Of a DNA stretch of 64,000 bases, positions 1-7,648 are shown in pieces; position 1 is the first letter of the stretch; each line of letters starts with the position of its first letter. The position numbers and the translations under genes are program-made. Origin of the DNA: Solimonas aquatica (GTDB taxonomy: Bacteria; Pseudomonadota; Gammaproteobacteria; Nevskiales; Nevskiaceae); contig NZ_FOFS01000003.1 in assembly GCF_900111015.1 (NCBI RefSeq), forward strand, positions 124,001 through 188,000. Direction: 5' to 3'. The notes under the pieces were generated by a model, which saw only the letters and a program-made list of their open reading frames with translations, made no database searches and was not told the origin of the DNA.

Positions 1-288
1 CAGCTGGCGGTTGAGCGTGTCGTAAACCGGATTGAGCAGGCTGCCGATGGGAATATCGATGGTGCGGCCGCCCTCGGCGCGCGTGTAACGCGCATTCAGG
101 CTCAGCTCCGGCCATTGCTTGGCCTGCGTCTGTTCGAGATTGGACTGCGCGATGTGCACGCCCTGCTGCTGCGCGTCCAGGGCCGGATTGGCGTGCAGGG
201 CCTCGTCGATGTAATCGCGCAGCAGTGCGTCCTCGGCGCGCGCCAGACCCGGCAGCAGCATCAACAGCAGCAGCAGGCGCCGGCTCAT
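1..288 (-). CDS. TolC-family outer membrane efflux protein, N-terminal part (runs off the window)
   Basis: The 96 codons present look like the start of a TolC/OprM-type outer membrane factor, the exit duct of tripartite efflux or type I secretion pumps. A basic MSRR start, a Leu-rich core and an Ala-Arg-Ala cleavage site form a signal peptide. Then comes an amphipathic stretch (YIDEALHANPAL) as at the start of the first efflux helix, and a 'P.LSLNARYTR' segment that resembles the first beta strands. The ATG overlaps the stop of the tetR-like gene by four bases (ATGA), so the two are probably translationally coupled and share the repressor's control. The missing membrane-fusion and inner-membrane pump genes would be expected further along the minus strand, beyond base 1. 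The family call is good; the substrate is unknown. Confidence 0.8.
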   Translation of the reverse strand, partial: MSRRLLLLLMLLPGLARAEDALLRDYIDEALHANPALDAQQQGVHIAQSNLEQTQAKQWPELSLNARYTRAEGGRTIDIPIGSLLNPVYDTLNRQL

Positions 289-953
289 CGTGCTTTTTTC
301 CGGCCCGGCAGGGCTGCCGGCTGCAGGCCGCGCAGCGCCAGCTCCAGGCCCTGTTCGAGAATCGCGTCCACGGCCACGCCGGCGTCGGCCAGGAACTCGC
401 CCTTGGTCTGCGCGATCTGGATCAGGCCGTGGGTGAAGGCCCACAGCGTCATCGCCACCAGCATGGGCTGCTCGATATCGTCGCGGATGGAACCGTCGCG
501 CATGCCGGTGTGCAGCGTGGCGACGGTCAGCTGATGCACGGCGATGCCGGCCTGCAGCACCGCGTGTTCCACCGAGCCCTCGGCGCCGCAGCCGGCCTGA
601 TGCGCCTCGAAGCGGGACAGGGCCGCGAAATAGGCCGGCTCTTCGCGCGCGTAGGCGATGTAGGCGCGGCCGATGGCCAGGACCTGCGCCGCACCATGGC
701 TCTGCTGCGTCACCGCCGCCTGCATGCGCGCATGCAGGGTGCGCAGCGCCCGCAGGCAGATGGCGAACTGCAGCTCGGCCTTGTTCTTGAAGTACAGATA
801 CACCAGCGCGCGCGAGATGCGCGCGGCGCGGGCCACGTCTTCCATCTTCGCGGCTTCGAAACCCTGCGCATGGAACACCGCGACCGCGGCGTCGATGATC
901 GCTTCGCGGCGCTGTTCCTTCTCGTCGTCGCGGCGCTGGCGGCTGCGGTTCAT
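285..953 (-). CDS. TetR/AcrR-family transcriptional repressor
   Basis: This 222-residue protein has the TetR layout. Residues about 16-64 form the N-terminal helix-turn-helix ('IIDAAVAVFHAQGFEAAKMEDVARAA', then the recognition helix 'ISRALVYLYFKNKAEL'); the rest is an all-helical ligand and dimer domain. Regulators of this kind usually repress themselves and an adjacent transporter until a hydrophobic ligand binds. It is the first gene of a transcript that continues, with a 4-bp overlap, into the TolC-like gene. A perfect palindrome at 983-1003, 30 bp upstream of the start, is the likely operator. The ligand cannot be deduced. Confidence 0.9.
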   Translation of the reverse strand: MNRSRQRRDDEKEQRREAIIDAAVAVFHAQGFEAAKMEDVARAARISRALVYLYFKNKAELQFAICLRALRTLHARMQAAVTQQSHGAAQVLAIGRAYIAYAREEPAYFAALSRFEAHQAGCGAEGSVEHAVLQAGIAVHQLTVATLHTGMRDGSIRDDIEQPMLVAMTLWAFTHGLIQIAQTKGEFLADAGVAVDAILEQGLELALRGLQPAALPGRKKAR

Positions 954-982
954 GGCGGCAGGGATTGGAATGAGCCGCCACT

Positions 983-1003
983 TTACTGACGTGGTGTCAG
1001 TAA
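983..1003. promoter_or_regulatory. Palindromic operator candidate upstream of the TetR gene
   Basis: Two perfect 8-bp arms, TTACTGAC and GTCAGTAA, are separated by GTGGT, giving a 21-bp site of the size TetR dimers bind. It ends 30 bp before the repressor start codon. A TTGACA hexamer on the minus strand (1018-1013) lies just upstream, so a bound dimer would cover the spacer and start region of that promoter; I see no good -10 box. This would give autorepression and shared control of the efflux gene. Confidence 0.6.
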
Positions 1004-1063
1004 TTCAACACATGTCAAATACGATGCCCGCCAGCGCGCTGCGCACGGCTCGCGGGGCGGGGT

Positions 1064-1765
1064 TCAGGCCTGCAGGCGCTCGCAGACGATGCGCAGCACC
1101 TGCGGGTTGAAGGGCAGACCGAAGTGGCTGCCGCGCACCTCCAGGTTTTCGCACTGCGGCGCGGGGTCTTCCAGTGAAGCGCGCCAGGCGACGATGCCGT
1201 CGCTTTTGCTGTAGACGGCGGTGCAGGGTACCGGCGGCGCGACGATGCGCCGGGCGAAGCCTTCGAGCTCGGCTGGGCCCACGCCGCCGCCGCCGTTGGC
1301 GAGCTTGAACAGCAGCACCATGTTGTTGGCATTCGGATGACCGTTGATGGGGCTGCCGAGCGTGATCACGCGGCGCACCCGCGTGCTCTGATGGCGCGCC
1401 ATCTCGCGCGCGAACACCCCGCCCAGGCTCCAGCCCAGCAGCAGCACGCTCTGGCCGTGACGCTGCGCCAGTTCGTCGAGGCGCGCGGCCAGCGCCTGCT
1501 TGAGGCCGGCGCGCATGCCCAGGTTGCGGCCCTGGCCCCAGCCGTGCGCGGCATAGCCCAGATCGCAGAGCAGACGGCGCGGCGCGGCGAGCAGCGCATC
1601 GTCGCAGCCGAAGCCGGGAATGATCAGCAGCGGCTGCTGCTGTCCTGCGGGCAGCTCCCGCAGCAGACGACGGGACTGCCAGGCAAAGCGCGCGCGTTCG
1701 GCGAGGATGCGGCTTTCCATCAGCAGCAGAAGTTTGCCGGGCGGGTTTAAGTCTTGAAGCGGCAT
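1064..1765 (-). CDS. Alpha/beta-hydrolase, lipase-like (triacylglycerol lipase/PGAP1-type fold)
   Basis: This 233-residue protein has no signal peptide. It shows an oxyanion-side 'LLIIPGFGCDD' strand, a nucleophile elbow GWSLGG (Ser in the middle), a probable acid Asp in 'YSKSDGIV' and a catalytic His in 'RGSHFG' near the C-terminus. This is the order of an esterase/lipase catalytic triad, and the 'GSHFGLPFNP' ending is common in small bacterial lipase-like proteins. It sits upstream of tetR on the same strand, 110 bp away, with its own intergenic region containing the TetR operator, so it is probably a separate unit. The substrate is unknown; an acyl ester is the safest guess. Confidence 0.75.
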   Translation of the reverse strand: MPLQDLNPPGKLLLLMESRILAERARFAWQSRRLLRELPAGQQQPLLIIPGFGCDDALLAAPRRLLCDLGYAAHGWGQGRNLGMRAGLKQALAARLDELAQRHGQSVLLLGWSLGGVFAREMARHQSTRVRRVITLGSPINGHPNANNMVLLFKLANGGGGVGPAELEGFARRIVAPPVPCTAVYSKSDGIVAWRASLEDPAPQCENLEVRGSHFGLPFNPQVLRIVCERLQA

Positions 1766-1800
1766 GAGACCTGCGGTGGCGGCGGAAGGCGGCGCAGCTT

Positions 1801-1844
1801 AGAGCCTATCCGTGAATTGCGCGCGCAATTTACGGACAGGTTCT
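1801..1844. repeat. 44-bp imperfect palindromic repeat (REP-like), full copy
   Basis: The core AATTGCGC/GCGCAATT (1815-1830) is a perfect 16-bp palindrome. Extending outward gives 22 base pairs with only three mismatches. It lies in the gap between the divergent lipase-like gene and the metallo-beta-lactamase-fold gene. The left arm reappears with one mismatch at 4016-4038. The long stem, intergenic site and second copy suggest a dispersed palindromic element rather than an operator for one gene. Confidence 0.6.
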
Positions 1845-1919
1845 TAGCCGATCAAGGGAGCAGGGTTTATGCTGGGCCGGCGGGGCGTTGCGCAGCCGGA
1901 TCAAAAAGGGGAAGCCGTC

Positions 1920-2834
1920 ATGAAGAAGACGCTGCTGGTGCTGCTGTTGCTGCTGGGCGCGCTGCTGTGGAGTTTTCTGCCACAGCGTCTGGACGTGCCC
2001 CAGCCCGGCGTGATCACGCTGCCGCCGGGCCCCGCCGGGGTGCCGGTGCAGCTGGCGGTGATGCACACCGGCAGCATGCAGGCCAAGGCTTTCTTCGCCT
2101 ATCGCGGCGGCGGGCTGGAGGATCGCGAGTTCGGCATGGACGTGGTGCTGCTCAAGCATCCGCGCGGCCTGCTGCTGATCGACGCCGGCTTCGCCAGCGC
2201 CTGGCCGCAGCATCTGGCCGCCACGCCGGCGCTGCTGCGCACGCTGTCGCGCACGCAAGGCGGCGAGTCTGCCGCTCTCCAGCTGGCCAAGGTCGGCATC
2301 CAGCCGCCGCAGCTCGCCGGGGTGCTGCTCACGCACGCGCACTGGGATCATGTCAGCGGCCTGGCCGATCTGCCGGGCGTACCGGTGCTGGTCAATGCCG
2401 AAGAGAAACATTTCATCGAACACGGCGGCGAGATGTCGGCGCTGGCGCGCAGTCTGGGCAAGCTCAACTACCAGCTCTACGACTTCGAGCACGGCCCTTA
2501 CGCCGGCTTTGCCGCCAGCCATGATGTGTTCGGCGACGGCAGCGTGATCGTGGTGCCGGCCGGCGGCCACACGCCCGGCTCGGTGATCGTGTTCGTGCAC
2601 AGCGGCGCGCGCGTCTACGCGTTCATCGGGGATCTGGCCTGGCAGCACGAGGGCGTCGATCTGCCGGCCGAGCGGCCCTGGCTGGCGCGCAGCATCGTCG
2701 ATGTGAACCCGGCGACGGTGCGCGCGGATCTGGCGCAGCTGCATCGTCTGGCGGCGGCCAATCCGCAACTGCTGATCGTGCCGGCGCACGATCATCGCGT
2801 GATGCAGACCCTGCCCCAGCTGGCGGCGCCCTGA
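1920..2834 (+). CDS. Metallo-beta-lactamase-fold hydrolase, lactonase-like, membrane-anchored or exported
   Basis: This 304-residue protein starts with a signal or anchor (MKKTLLVLLLLLGALLWSFL). The MBL zinc motif is visible as HAHWDHVSG, preceded by 'LLLIDAGFAS'. A later His appears in 'GGHTPGSV', an Asp in 'FIGDLAWQ' and a last His in 'VPAHDHRV'. This is the HxHxDH plus H, D, H pattern of dinuclear-zinc MBL enzymes, and the shape resembles quorum-quenching lactonases. I chose base 1920 rather than an upstream in-frame ATG at 1869 because the purine-rich AAAAAGGGGAAG lies just before it and the signal sequence begins there. The substrate is unknown; lactonase activity is inference. Confidence 0.8.
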   Translation: MKKTLLVLLLLLGALLWSFLPQRLDVPQPGVITLPPGPAGVPVQLAVMHTGSMQAKAFFAYRGGGLEDREFGMDVVLLKHPRGLLLIDAGFASAWPQHLAATPALLRTLSRTQGGESAALQLAKVGIQPPQLAGVLLTHAHWDHVSGLADLPGVPVLVNAEEKHFIEHGGEMSALARSLGKLNYQLYDFEHGPYAGFAASHDVFGDGSVIVVPAGGHTPGSVIVFVHSGARVYAFIGDLAWQHEGVDLPAERPWLARSIVDVNPATVRADLAQLHRLAAANPQLLIVPAHDHRVMQTLPQLAAP

Positions 2835-2863
2835 AAAAAAGCGGCGGATCGTGTGATCCGCCG
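2834..2863. terminator. Hairpin terminator after the MBL-fold gene
   Basis: A perfect 9-bp stem, CGGCGGATC/GATCCGCCG, encloses a GTGT loop at 2842-2863. A run of seven A lies on its left side, so the classical U-tract is on the minus-strand transcript. On the plus strand only TTGGGGG follows. It can still end the plus-strand MBL transcript, but weakly. Confidence 0.5.
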
Positions 2864-3004
2864 TTGGGGGTGCGCCAATCCCTCGGGGGGTCAGGCGGCG
2901 CCCGACCAGTGTAGGACCTTGCCGACGCATTGCAAGAATAAAAAATCCGTTGGCGCCGCAAATTTTCTTGAATGCCCGCGCAAGCCATCGTGGATAATCC
3001 GGGT

Positions 3005-3997
3005 ATGCATATCGCCCACTACCCGATCAGTGCGCCTGGCGAAGCCGCGCTGGTGCTGGCGCCGATGGCCGGCGTCACCGACCGCCCGTTCCGGCAGCTG
3101 TGCCGGCGCTTCGGCGCCGATCTGGCCGTGGGCGAGATGACCAGCAGCGATGCCAGCCTCTGGCACACCGAGAAATCGCGGCTGCGCATTGACCACGCCG
3201 GCGAGCCGGCGCCGATCATGGTGCAGATCGCCGGCGGCGAGCCGCAGGCGCTGGCGCAGGCGGCGCGCTACAACGTGGCGCAGGGCGCGCAGATCATCGA
3301 CATCAACATGGGTTGCCCGGCGAAGAAAGTCTGTCGCGCCGAGGCCGGTTCGGCGCTGCTGCGCGACGAGGCGCTGGTGGCGCGCATCTGCGCCGCCGTG
3401 GTGGCGGCGGTGGATGTGCCGGTGACCCTGAAAATCCGCACCGGCTACTCGCGCCAGCTGCGCAACGGTCTGCGCATCGCGCGCATCGCCGAGGATGCCG
3501 GCATTCGGGCGCTGAGCGTGCACGGCCGCACCCGCGAGGATCATTTCCTGGGGCAGGCCGAGTACGAGACCATCGCCGCGATCAAGCAGGCGCTGCGCAT
3601 TCCGGTGCTGGCCAACGGCGATATCGACTCGCCGGAGAAAGCCCGCGAGGTGCTGCGTGCCACCGGCGTCGATGGCTTGATGATCGGCCGCGCCGCACAG
3701 GGGCGGCCGTGGATCTTCCGCGAGCTGCGCCACTACCTGCGCCACGGCAGCCGCCTGCCGGCGCCGCCGCGCGCCGAGATCGGCGGCTGGCTGCTGGAAC
3801 ATCTGGATGCGCTCTACGCCTTCTACGGCGAGGGTCGCGGTCTGCGCGTGGCGCGCAAGCACATCCAGTGGTACTGCCACGAACATCCCGAGGCGGCGCG
3901 CTTCTGGCGCGAGGTGAACCGTCTGGACAGTGCGGCGGCGCAGCGCGAGGCGGTGGCGGCGTTCTTCGCGCAGCCCGTGCAGCTGGCGGCGGCTTAG
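3005..3997 (+). CDS. dusB: tRNA-dihydrouridine synthase B
   Basis: This 330-residue FMN enzyme reduces a uridine in the tRNA D-loop to dihydrouridine using NADPH. The N-terminal TIM barrel begins 'LVLAPMAGVTDRPFRQL' (FMN binding). The catalytic cysteine is in 'INMGCPAKKVC', whose KKVC ending is characteristic of DusB rather than DusA or DusC. 'VHGRTREDHF' and 'GLMIGRAAQGRPWIF' complete the barrel. I chose ATG 3005, where the family's N-terminus begins; an upstream in-frame ATG at 2972 only adds an unconserved stretch. In many gammaproteobacteria dusB is followed by fis. Here a convergent araC-type gene follows and no fis is present. Confidence 0.93.
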   Translation: MHIAHYPISAPGEAALVLAPMAGVTDRPFRQLCRRFGADLAVGEMTSSDASLWHTEKSRLRIDHAGEPAPIMVQIAGGEPQALAQAARYNVAQGAQIIDINMGCPAKKVCRAEAGSALLRDEALVARICAAVVAAVDVPVTLKIRTGYSRQLRNGLRIARIAEDAGIRALSVHGRTREDHFLGQAEYETIAAIKQALRIPVLANGDIDSPEKAREVLRATGVDGLMIGRAAQGRPWIFRELRHYLRHGSRLPAPPRAEIGGWLLEHLDALYAFYGEGRGLRVARKHIQWYCHEHPEAARFWREVNRLDSAAAQREAVAAFFAQPVQLAAA

Positions 3998-4016
3998 GGC
4001 CTGTTAACAAGCCCTA
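3995..4016. terminator. 22-bp near-perfect palindrome between convergent dusB and araC-type genes
   Basis: TAGGGC and GCCCTA arms flank a central TGTTAACA, with a single mismatched pair. The palindrome includes the dusB stop codon and ends four bases before the convergent regulator's stop. It has no U-tract on either strand. A role as bidirectional transcription end or protein site is possible, and it directly abuts the half repeat at 4016-4038. Confidence 0.35.
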
Positions 4017-4038
4017 GAACCTATCCGTGAATTGCGCG
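4016..4038. repeat. Half copy of the 44-bp palindromic repeat, inside the 3' end of the AraC-type gene
   Basis: These 23 bases match the left arm of the element at 1801-1823 in 22 positions. On the minus strand they encode the last residues (Ala-Ile-His-Gly) and the TAG stop of the AraC-family gene. The right arm is absent. Confidence 0.6.
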
Positions 4039-5034
4039 TGTCTGCCGCGCCGCCTGCGGCGCGCGTCCGGTCCAGCGCCGATGCGCGCGCGTGAACGCAC
4101 TCTGTTCCGAGTAGCCGAGCAGAAAGGCGATGTCGGTCAGGCTCAGGCTTTCGTCCTGCAGGTAACGCTGCGCGAGTTCCGCGCGCACGCCATCGAGCAA
4201 CTGCGAGTAACTCAGGCCGGCTTGCGCGAGCTTGCGCTGCAGGCTGCGGCTGGACAGCTTCAGCTGCGCGGCGAGTCCGGACAGTTCCAGTGGCTGGCGG
4301 TGGCCGCCGAGGCTTTGCGCAATCAGCCGCCGCGCCGCACTCAGCGCGTCGTCGTCGGATTCGCGCAGCGCCGCCAGTTGCTGCGCGGCGCGATGATCCA
4401 TCAGCGCGCGCATCGCCGGATCGGGCTGGATCAGCGGCAGGCTCAGCGCTGACAAGGGCAGCAGCAGCGCATAACGCGGCTGAGCAAAACGCAGCTCGCA
4501 GCCGAACACGCGCTGATGCTCGCGGATGTCGGGCGGCTGCGGGTACTGGAAATCCAGGCGCAGCGGCTGCAGCTTCTGCCCCGACAACCAGCGGATGAAG
4601 CTGAGCATGGCGCCCAGATTGAATTCGGCCAGCTGGCGGTAGCGGACGCCGCCCTCGCTGAGCCAGCGCAGAATCAGGCGCCCGTCTTCGATCTGGGCCG
4701 GCTCGCTGACGATGTTGAGCACCAGGGCCTGATAACGCTGCTGGCAGGCCAGTGCTTCGCCCAGCGTGGCGCAGGCCATCGCGGTGTAACCGAGCACGCC
4801 GTAATGGTCGGGGCGGATCTGCTCGCCCACGTGCAGGCCCAGGGCATCGTCATGCAGGGCCTGCGCAGCCTGTTCAAACCAGCGTGCCGCCTGCGCTTCG
4901 GCGATGCGCGCCTCGCGATCACCCGCCAGCGGCAGCGGCGCTTCGAGCATGTGCTGCGGCGCCAGTCCACGGGCGCGCAGGTAGTCGAACAGCGCGCCCA
5001 GATAGTGCAGGGCCAGTGTCGGTGCGCCGTGCAT
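4021..5034 (-). CDS. AraC-family transcriptional regulator with an AraC-binding N-terminal domain
   Basis: This 337-residue protein joins a roughly 190-residue N-terminal sensing domain of the PF12625 type ('VLGYTAMACATLGEAL', 'QPLRLDFQYPQPPD') to a C-terminal double helix-turn-helix. In the latter, 'LAAQLKLSSRSLQRKLAQAG' and 'DIAFLLGYSEQSAFTRAHRRW' are the two HTH units. Relatives such as OruR control catabolic or lipid genes in response to small molecules. It lies just downstream of tesB on the same strand (21-bp gap), so it may be co-transcribed with the thioesterase. Its last residues and stop codon are supplied by a repeat half-element (4016-4038), so the natural C-terminus may once have differed. 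Confidence 0.88.
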   Translation of the reverse strand: MHGAPTLALHYLGALFDYLRARGLAPQHMLEAPLPLAGDREARIAEAQAARWFEQAAQALHDDALGLHVGEQIRPDHYGVLGYTAMACATLGEALACQQRYQALVLNIVSEPAQIEDGRLILRWLSEGGVRYRQLAEFNLGAMLSFIRWLSGQKLQPLRLDFQYPQPPDIREHQRVFGCELRFAQPRYALLLPLSALSLPLIQPDPAMRALMDHRAAQQLAALRESDDDALSAARRLIAQSLGGHRQPLELSGLAAQLKLSSRSLQRKLAQAGLSYSQLLDGVRAELAQRYLQDESLSLTDIAFLLGYSEQSAFTRAHRRWTGRAPQAARQTRAIHG

Positions 5035-5055
5035 GGGCAGCGCAGCCGGCGGGTG

Positions 5056-5940
5056 TCAGCCCGGCGCCGCGCCAAGCGTGCGCATCAGGCTTTCCTGGGC
5101 CACGCTGGCAATCAGCCGCCCTTCACGGTCGTAGATCAGGCCGCGCGAGAAGCCGCGCGCGTTCTGCGCGGTGGGCGAGTCCATCACGTACAGCAGCCAC
5201 TGATCGACGCGCGCCTCGCGGTGAAACCAGAGGCTGTGGTCGATGCTGGCGATGACCATGTTGTCGGCGAACCAGGAGCGCGCATGCGGACGCAGGGCCG
5301 TGGACAGCAGATTGAAGTCCGAGGCATAGGCCAGCACGCAGCGGTGCAGCATGGCGTCGTCGGGCAGCGTGCTGCCGCAGCGGAACCAGATCGCCTGTTC
5401 GGCCGGCAGCTTGCTGGGGCGCAGGGGATTGCTGGGCTGCACCGGGCGGAATTCGATGGCGATTTCGCGGGTGAGCGCGTGATGCACGCGGTCGGAAACT
5501 TGCGGCGCCTCGTCCAGCCACTGCTCGAAGTAACTGGATTCGGGGCGCAGCTGCTCGGGGTCCGCCACGCGCGGCATGCTGCTCTGGTGCTCGTCGCCCG
5601 CTTCCTGGCGATGGAACGAGGTGAGCATGGTGAGAATCACCTGGCCGCTCTGGATCGCCTGCACGCGACGGGTCATGAAGCTCTTGCCGTCGCGCACGCG
5701 GTCCACTTCGTAGATCACCGGCTTGCTCATGTCGCCGGGACGCAGGAAGTAGGCGTGCAGGGAATGCGGCATCAGGGCGGCGCCGGACTGTGTGCGCGAG
5801 GCGGCCACCAGTGCCTGGCCGATGACCTGGCCACCGAACATGCTCTTGCCGCCCAGGTCACGTGATTCGCCGCGGAACAGATTGTCGTCCAGCGTTTCCA
5901 GATTGAGCAGCTTGATCAGGTCCTTCAGAATCCGGTTCAT
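5056..5940 (-). CDS. tesB: Acyl-CoA thioesterase II
   Basis: This 294-residue cytoplasmic enzyme hydrolyses acyl-CoA to free fatty acid and CoA. It is the usual length for TesB, which is a double hot-dog fold. Family marks are '[17 protein letters not shown]' and '[11 protein letters not shown]' in the first half, and 'IDHSLWFHR', '[14 protein letters not shown]' and '[10 protein letters not shown]' in the second. The latter carry the expected catalytic Asp, Thr/Ser and Gln positions known from Escherichia coli TesB. It is the first gene of a likely two-gene unit with the AraC-type regulator and is divergent from the YkgJ gene. Confidence 0.93.
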   Translation of the reverse strand: MNRILKDLIKLLNLETLDDNLFRGESRDLGGKSMFGGQVIGQALVAASRTQSGAALMPHSLHAYFLRPGDMSKPVIYEVDRVRDGKSFMTRRVQAIQSGQVILTMLTSFHRQEAGDEHQSSMPRVADPEQLRPESSYFEQWLDEAPQVSDRVHHALTREIAIEFRPVQPSNPLRPSKLPAEQAIWFRCGSTLPDDAMLHRCVLAYASDFNLLSTALRPHARSWFADNMVIASIDHSLWFHREARVDQWLLYVMDSPTAQNARGFSRGLIYDREGRLIASVAQESLMRTLGAAPG

Positions 5941-6030
5941 GTCTCAAAACGCGCTTGTCCAAAATCGCCGCAAGGGTACTGCATCGCCAGGTTGCGTGGT
6001 TTGGCCGGGGCGCCCGGCCGCCAGGCCGCG

Positions 6031-6294
6031 ATGAACTGTCGTCCGGGTTGCGGCGCCTGCTGCATCGCCCCCTCGATCTCTTCGCCGCTGCCCGGCATGC
6101 CGCAGGGCAAGCCGGCCGGCGTGCGTTGTCTGCATCTGGATACACAGCTGCGCTGCGCGCTGTTCGGCGATCCGCGCCGGCCCGCGGTCTGCGGCAGTCT
6201 GCAGGCCACGCCGGCGATGTGCGGGCAGAGTCGCGAAGAGGCGTTGGTCTATCTGCACGATCTGGAGCAGGCCACGCGGCCAGCGCCGCGCTGA
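6031..6294 (+). CDS. YkgJ-family cysteine-cluster protein
   Basis: This small 87-residue protein has the family's opening pattern, CRPGCGACC. It has four further cysteines ('VRCLHL', 'LRCALF', 'AVCGSL', 'AMCGQS'), eight in all, consistent with binding zinc or an iron-sulfur cluster. The start was set at ATG 6031 because the Cys pattern sits at the N-terminus in relatives; an upstream in-frame ATG at 5992 would add 13 unconserved residues. It converges on the methyltransferase gene with only a 4-bp gap. The biochemical role of the family is not established. Confidence 0.82.
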   Translation: MNCRPGCGACCIAPSISSPLPGMPQGKPAGVRCLHLDTQLRCALFGDPRRPAVCGSLQATPAMCGQSREEALVYLHDLEQATRPAPR

Positions 6295-6298
6295 GCGC

Positions 6299-7246
6299 TC
6301 ACAGCCGTCCGCGCCAGCTGTCCAGCGCCTGCTGGCTGCGGGTCTTGCTGTGCTGCTGCACGCGCGCCGTCCACTGCAGGCGCACGCCAGTCTGCGGCCG
6401 GGTGTCGCAGCGCAGCTCCAGTTCCAGCTGTTCGTCCGGGGCCAGGGTGATGGCCTGCAGCAGGGGCAGATAGATCTGCTCCCAGTGCGTGGGCGCGGCC
6501 AGCGGCGAGGTGCTCAGGCTCAGGCCTTCCAGCAGCTCGGTCTCCCACCACAGGGCAAAACCATGCACGGTCCGTTGCCGCAGCTCGGGGGCCTGCCACT
6601 GCGAGCGGCTGCGCCGGTCGCTGGACGGTGCGCGGCTTTGCGGCCGCAGATCCAGATCATCCCAGAGACGGGCCAGGCTGGCATCGCCACCCAGGTCCTC
6701 GGCACGCAGCGTGCGCACGTACATATTGCTCAGCGAAATCTCCCGGGCCGGCTGCAGATCAAGATCAAAGCCCACGCCGGGCCAGATGTCGATCTCGTCC
6801 TGCACGCGTGACTGCAGCACCGGCGCGACGTACTGGCGCAGCCGTCCCGGAATGATCAGGCCACCGGGCTTGAGAAAGCGCCGTGCGTCCAGCGCCGTTT
6901 CCAGGAAACCTTCCTCCAGCGCAAAATTGCCCAGGGTTTCGGTCACCACCACATCGACGGCGAGCTTGCGCCGCAGCTCGCTGGAATGCGTCTTGATGAA
7001 GGACAGCTGCTCGATGCGGTTGCGACGGGCCAGCGCCTCGGCCAATTCCAGGGCATCGCTGTATTCGATGAGCGTGGCATGGGCCGCGCCCAGGCGACGG
7101 GCCAGGAAAGACAGGAAGCCGGTGCCGGCGCCGATATCGAGCAGCTGCGTCTGGCCGGGCTTGATCACGCGCTTGAGCGCCTCGGCAAAAGCCTGGTTGC
7201 GGCCACTGTCTCCCAGCAGCTTGCGGTGCAGTTCAATTTCGCTCAT
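6299..7246 (-). CDS. Protein arginine methyltransferase-like SAM-dependent methyltransferase
   Basis: This is a 315-residue Rossmann-fold methyltransferase. SAM motif I is DIGAGTG (37-43), with the acidic end of strand beta-2 at Glu61. The next conserved loop, 'TETLGNFALEEG', places Glu103 and Glu112 nine residues apart, like the double-E loop that grips the arginine guanidinium in eukaryotic PRMTs. After a beta-rich C-terminal region, 'PTHWEQIYLPL' (Thr-His-Trp at 253-255) matches the PRMT THW loop. These three marks together argue for a PRMT relative rather than a small-molecule methyltransferase. The substrate is unknown. It is divergent from tRNA-Thr and the Ton operon. Confidence 0.75.
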   Translation of the reverse strand: MSEIELHRKLLGDSGRNQAFAEALKRVIKPGQTQLLDIGAGTGFLSFLARRLGAAHATLIEYSDALELAEALARRNRIEQLSFIKTHSSELRRKLAVDVVVTETLGNFALEEGFLETALDARRFLKPGGLIIPGRLRQYVAPVLQSRVQDEIDIWPGVGFDLDLQPAREISLSNMYVRTLRAEDLGGDASLARLWDDLDLRPQSRAPSSDRRSRSQWQAPELRQRTVHGFALWWETELLEGLSLSTSPLAAPTHWEQIYLPLLQAITLAPDEQLELELRCDTRPQTGVRLQWTARVQQHSKTRSQQALDSWRGRL

Positions 7247-7337
7247 GAGGCGGGCAGAGGGGTTTCAGGGCCGGCATTATCCGACTGTCCGCAGGGCCCG
7301 GTGCAAGCGCGGCTCGCGGTCCGCTCGGTGCTGCCGG

Positions 7338-7343
7338 TACAAT
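7338..7343 (+). promoter_or_regulatory. -10 element of the tRNA-Thr promoter
   Basis: TACAAT lies 14 bp before the first tRNA base and is followed by a GC-rich discriminator (CGCGGGCC), as in stable-RNA promoters under stringent control. No good -35 hexamer is visible 16-18 bp upstream. Confidence 0.5.
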
Positions 7344-7357
7344 CGCGGGCCTGCAAT

Positions 7358-7433
7358 GCCGACATAGCTCAGTTGGTAGAGCTACTGATTTGTAATCAGT
7401 GGGTCGGGGGTTCGAGTCCCTCTGTCGGCACCA
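7358..7433 (+). tRNA. tRNA-Thr (anticodon UGU), CCA encoded
   Basis: The 76-nt cloverleaf has a 7-bp acceptor stem GCCGACA/TGTCGGC, discriminator A and encoded CCA. The D-arm is 'AGCTCAGTTGGTAGAGC'. The anticodon stem ACTGA/TCAGT encloses the loop TTTGTAA with TGT at 7391-7393. The T-arm is 'GGGGGTTCGAGTCCC'. Anticodon UGU reads ACA and, by wobble, other threonine codons. Confidence 0.97.
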
Positions 7434-7555
7434 CCTCCGCTGCCAGGCGGCACGGTCCGCGTGCTTCGGATCGATGGGTGAACGGTCTTTCCAGGCCGAT
7501 CTTGTCAAGTACGGAAACTCGTCTGTTCGCACCCGGCAATACCGGGTTACAGTGC

Positions 7556-7583
7556 TTGTGCTCGGGCCTCAGGTGCGTACAAT
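7556..7583 (+). promoter_or_regulatory. Candidate sigma-70 promoter upstream of the Ton operon
   Basis: TTGTGC and TACAAT are spaced by 16 bp, which predicts a transcript start near 7590. That is 278 bp before tonB, leaving a long leader that contains a hairpin and a small reading frame. Confidence 0.4.
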
Positions 7584-7648
7584 GAATTCACTGCTGCCCA
7601 CGCAGTCAATTATTACTACTAAATCACACTGCACGAGTTTCGGACTGT

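Noticed and set aside
1869-1919. An upstream start for the MBL-fold gene at 1869
   Set aside because: It would add 17 residues before a standard signal sequence and has no ribosome site, whereas ATG 1920 has a purine-rich GGGGAAG just upstream.
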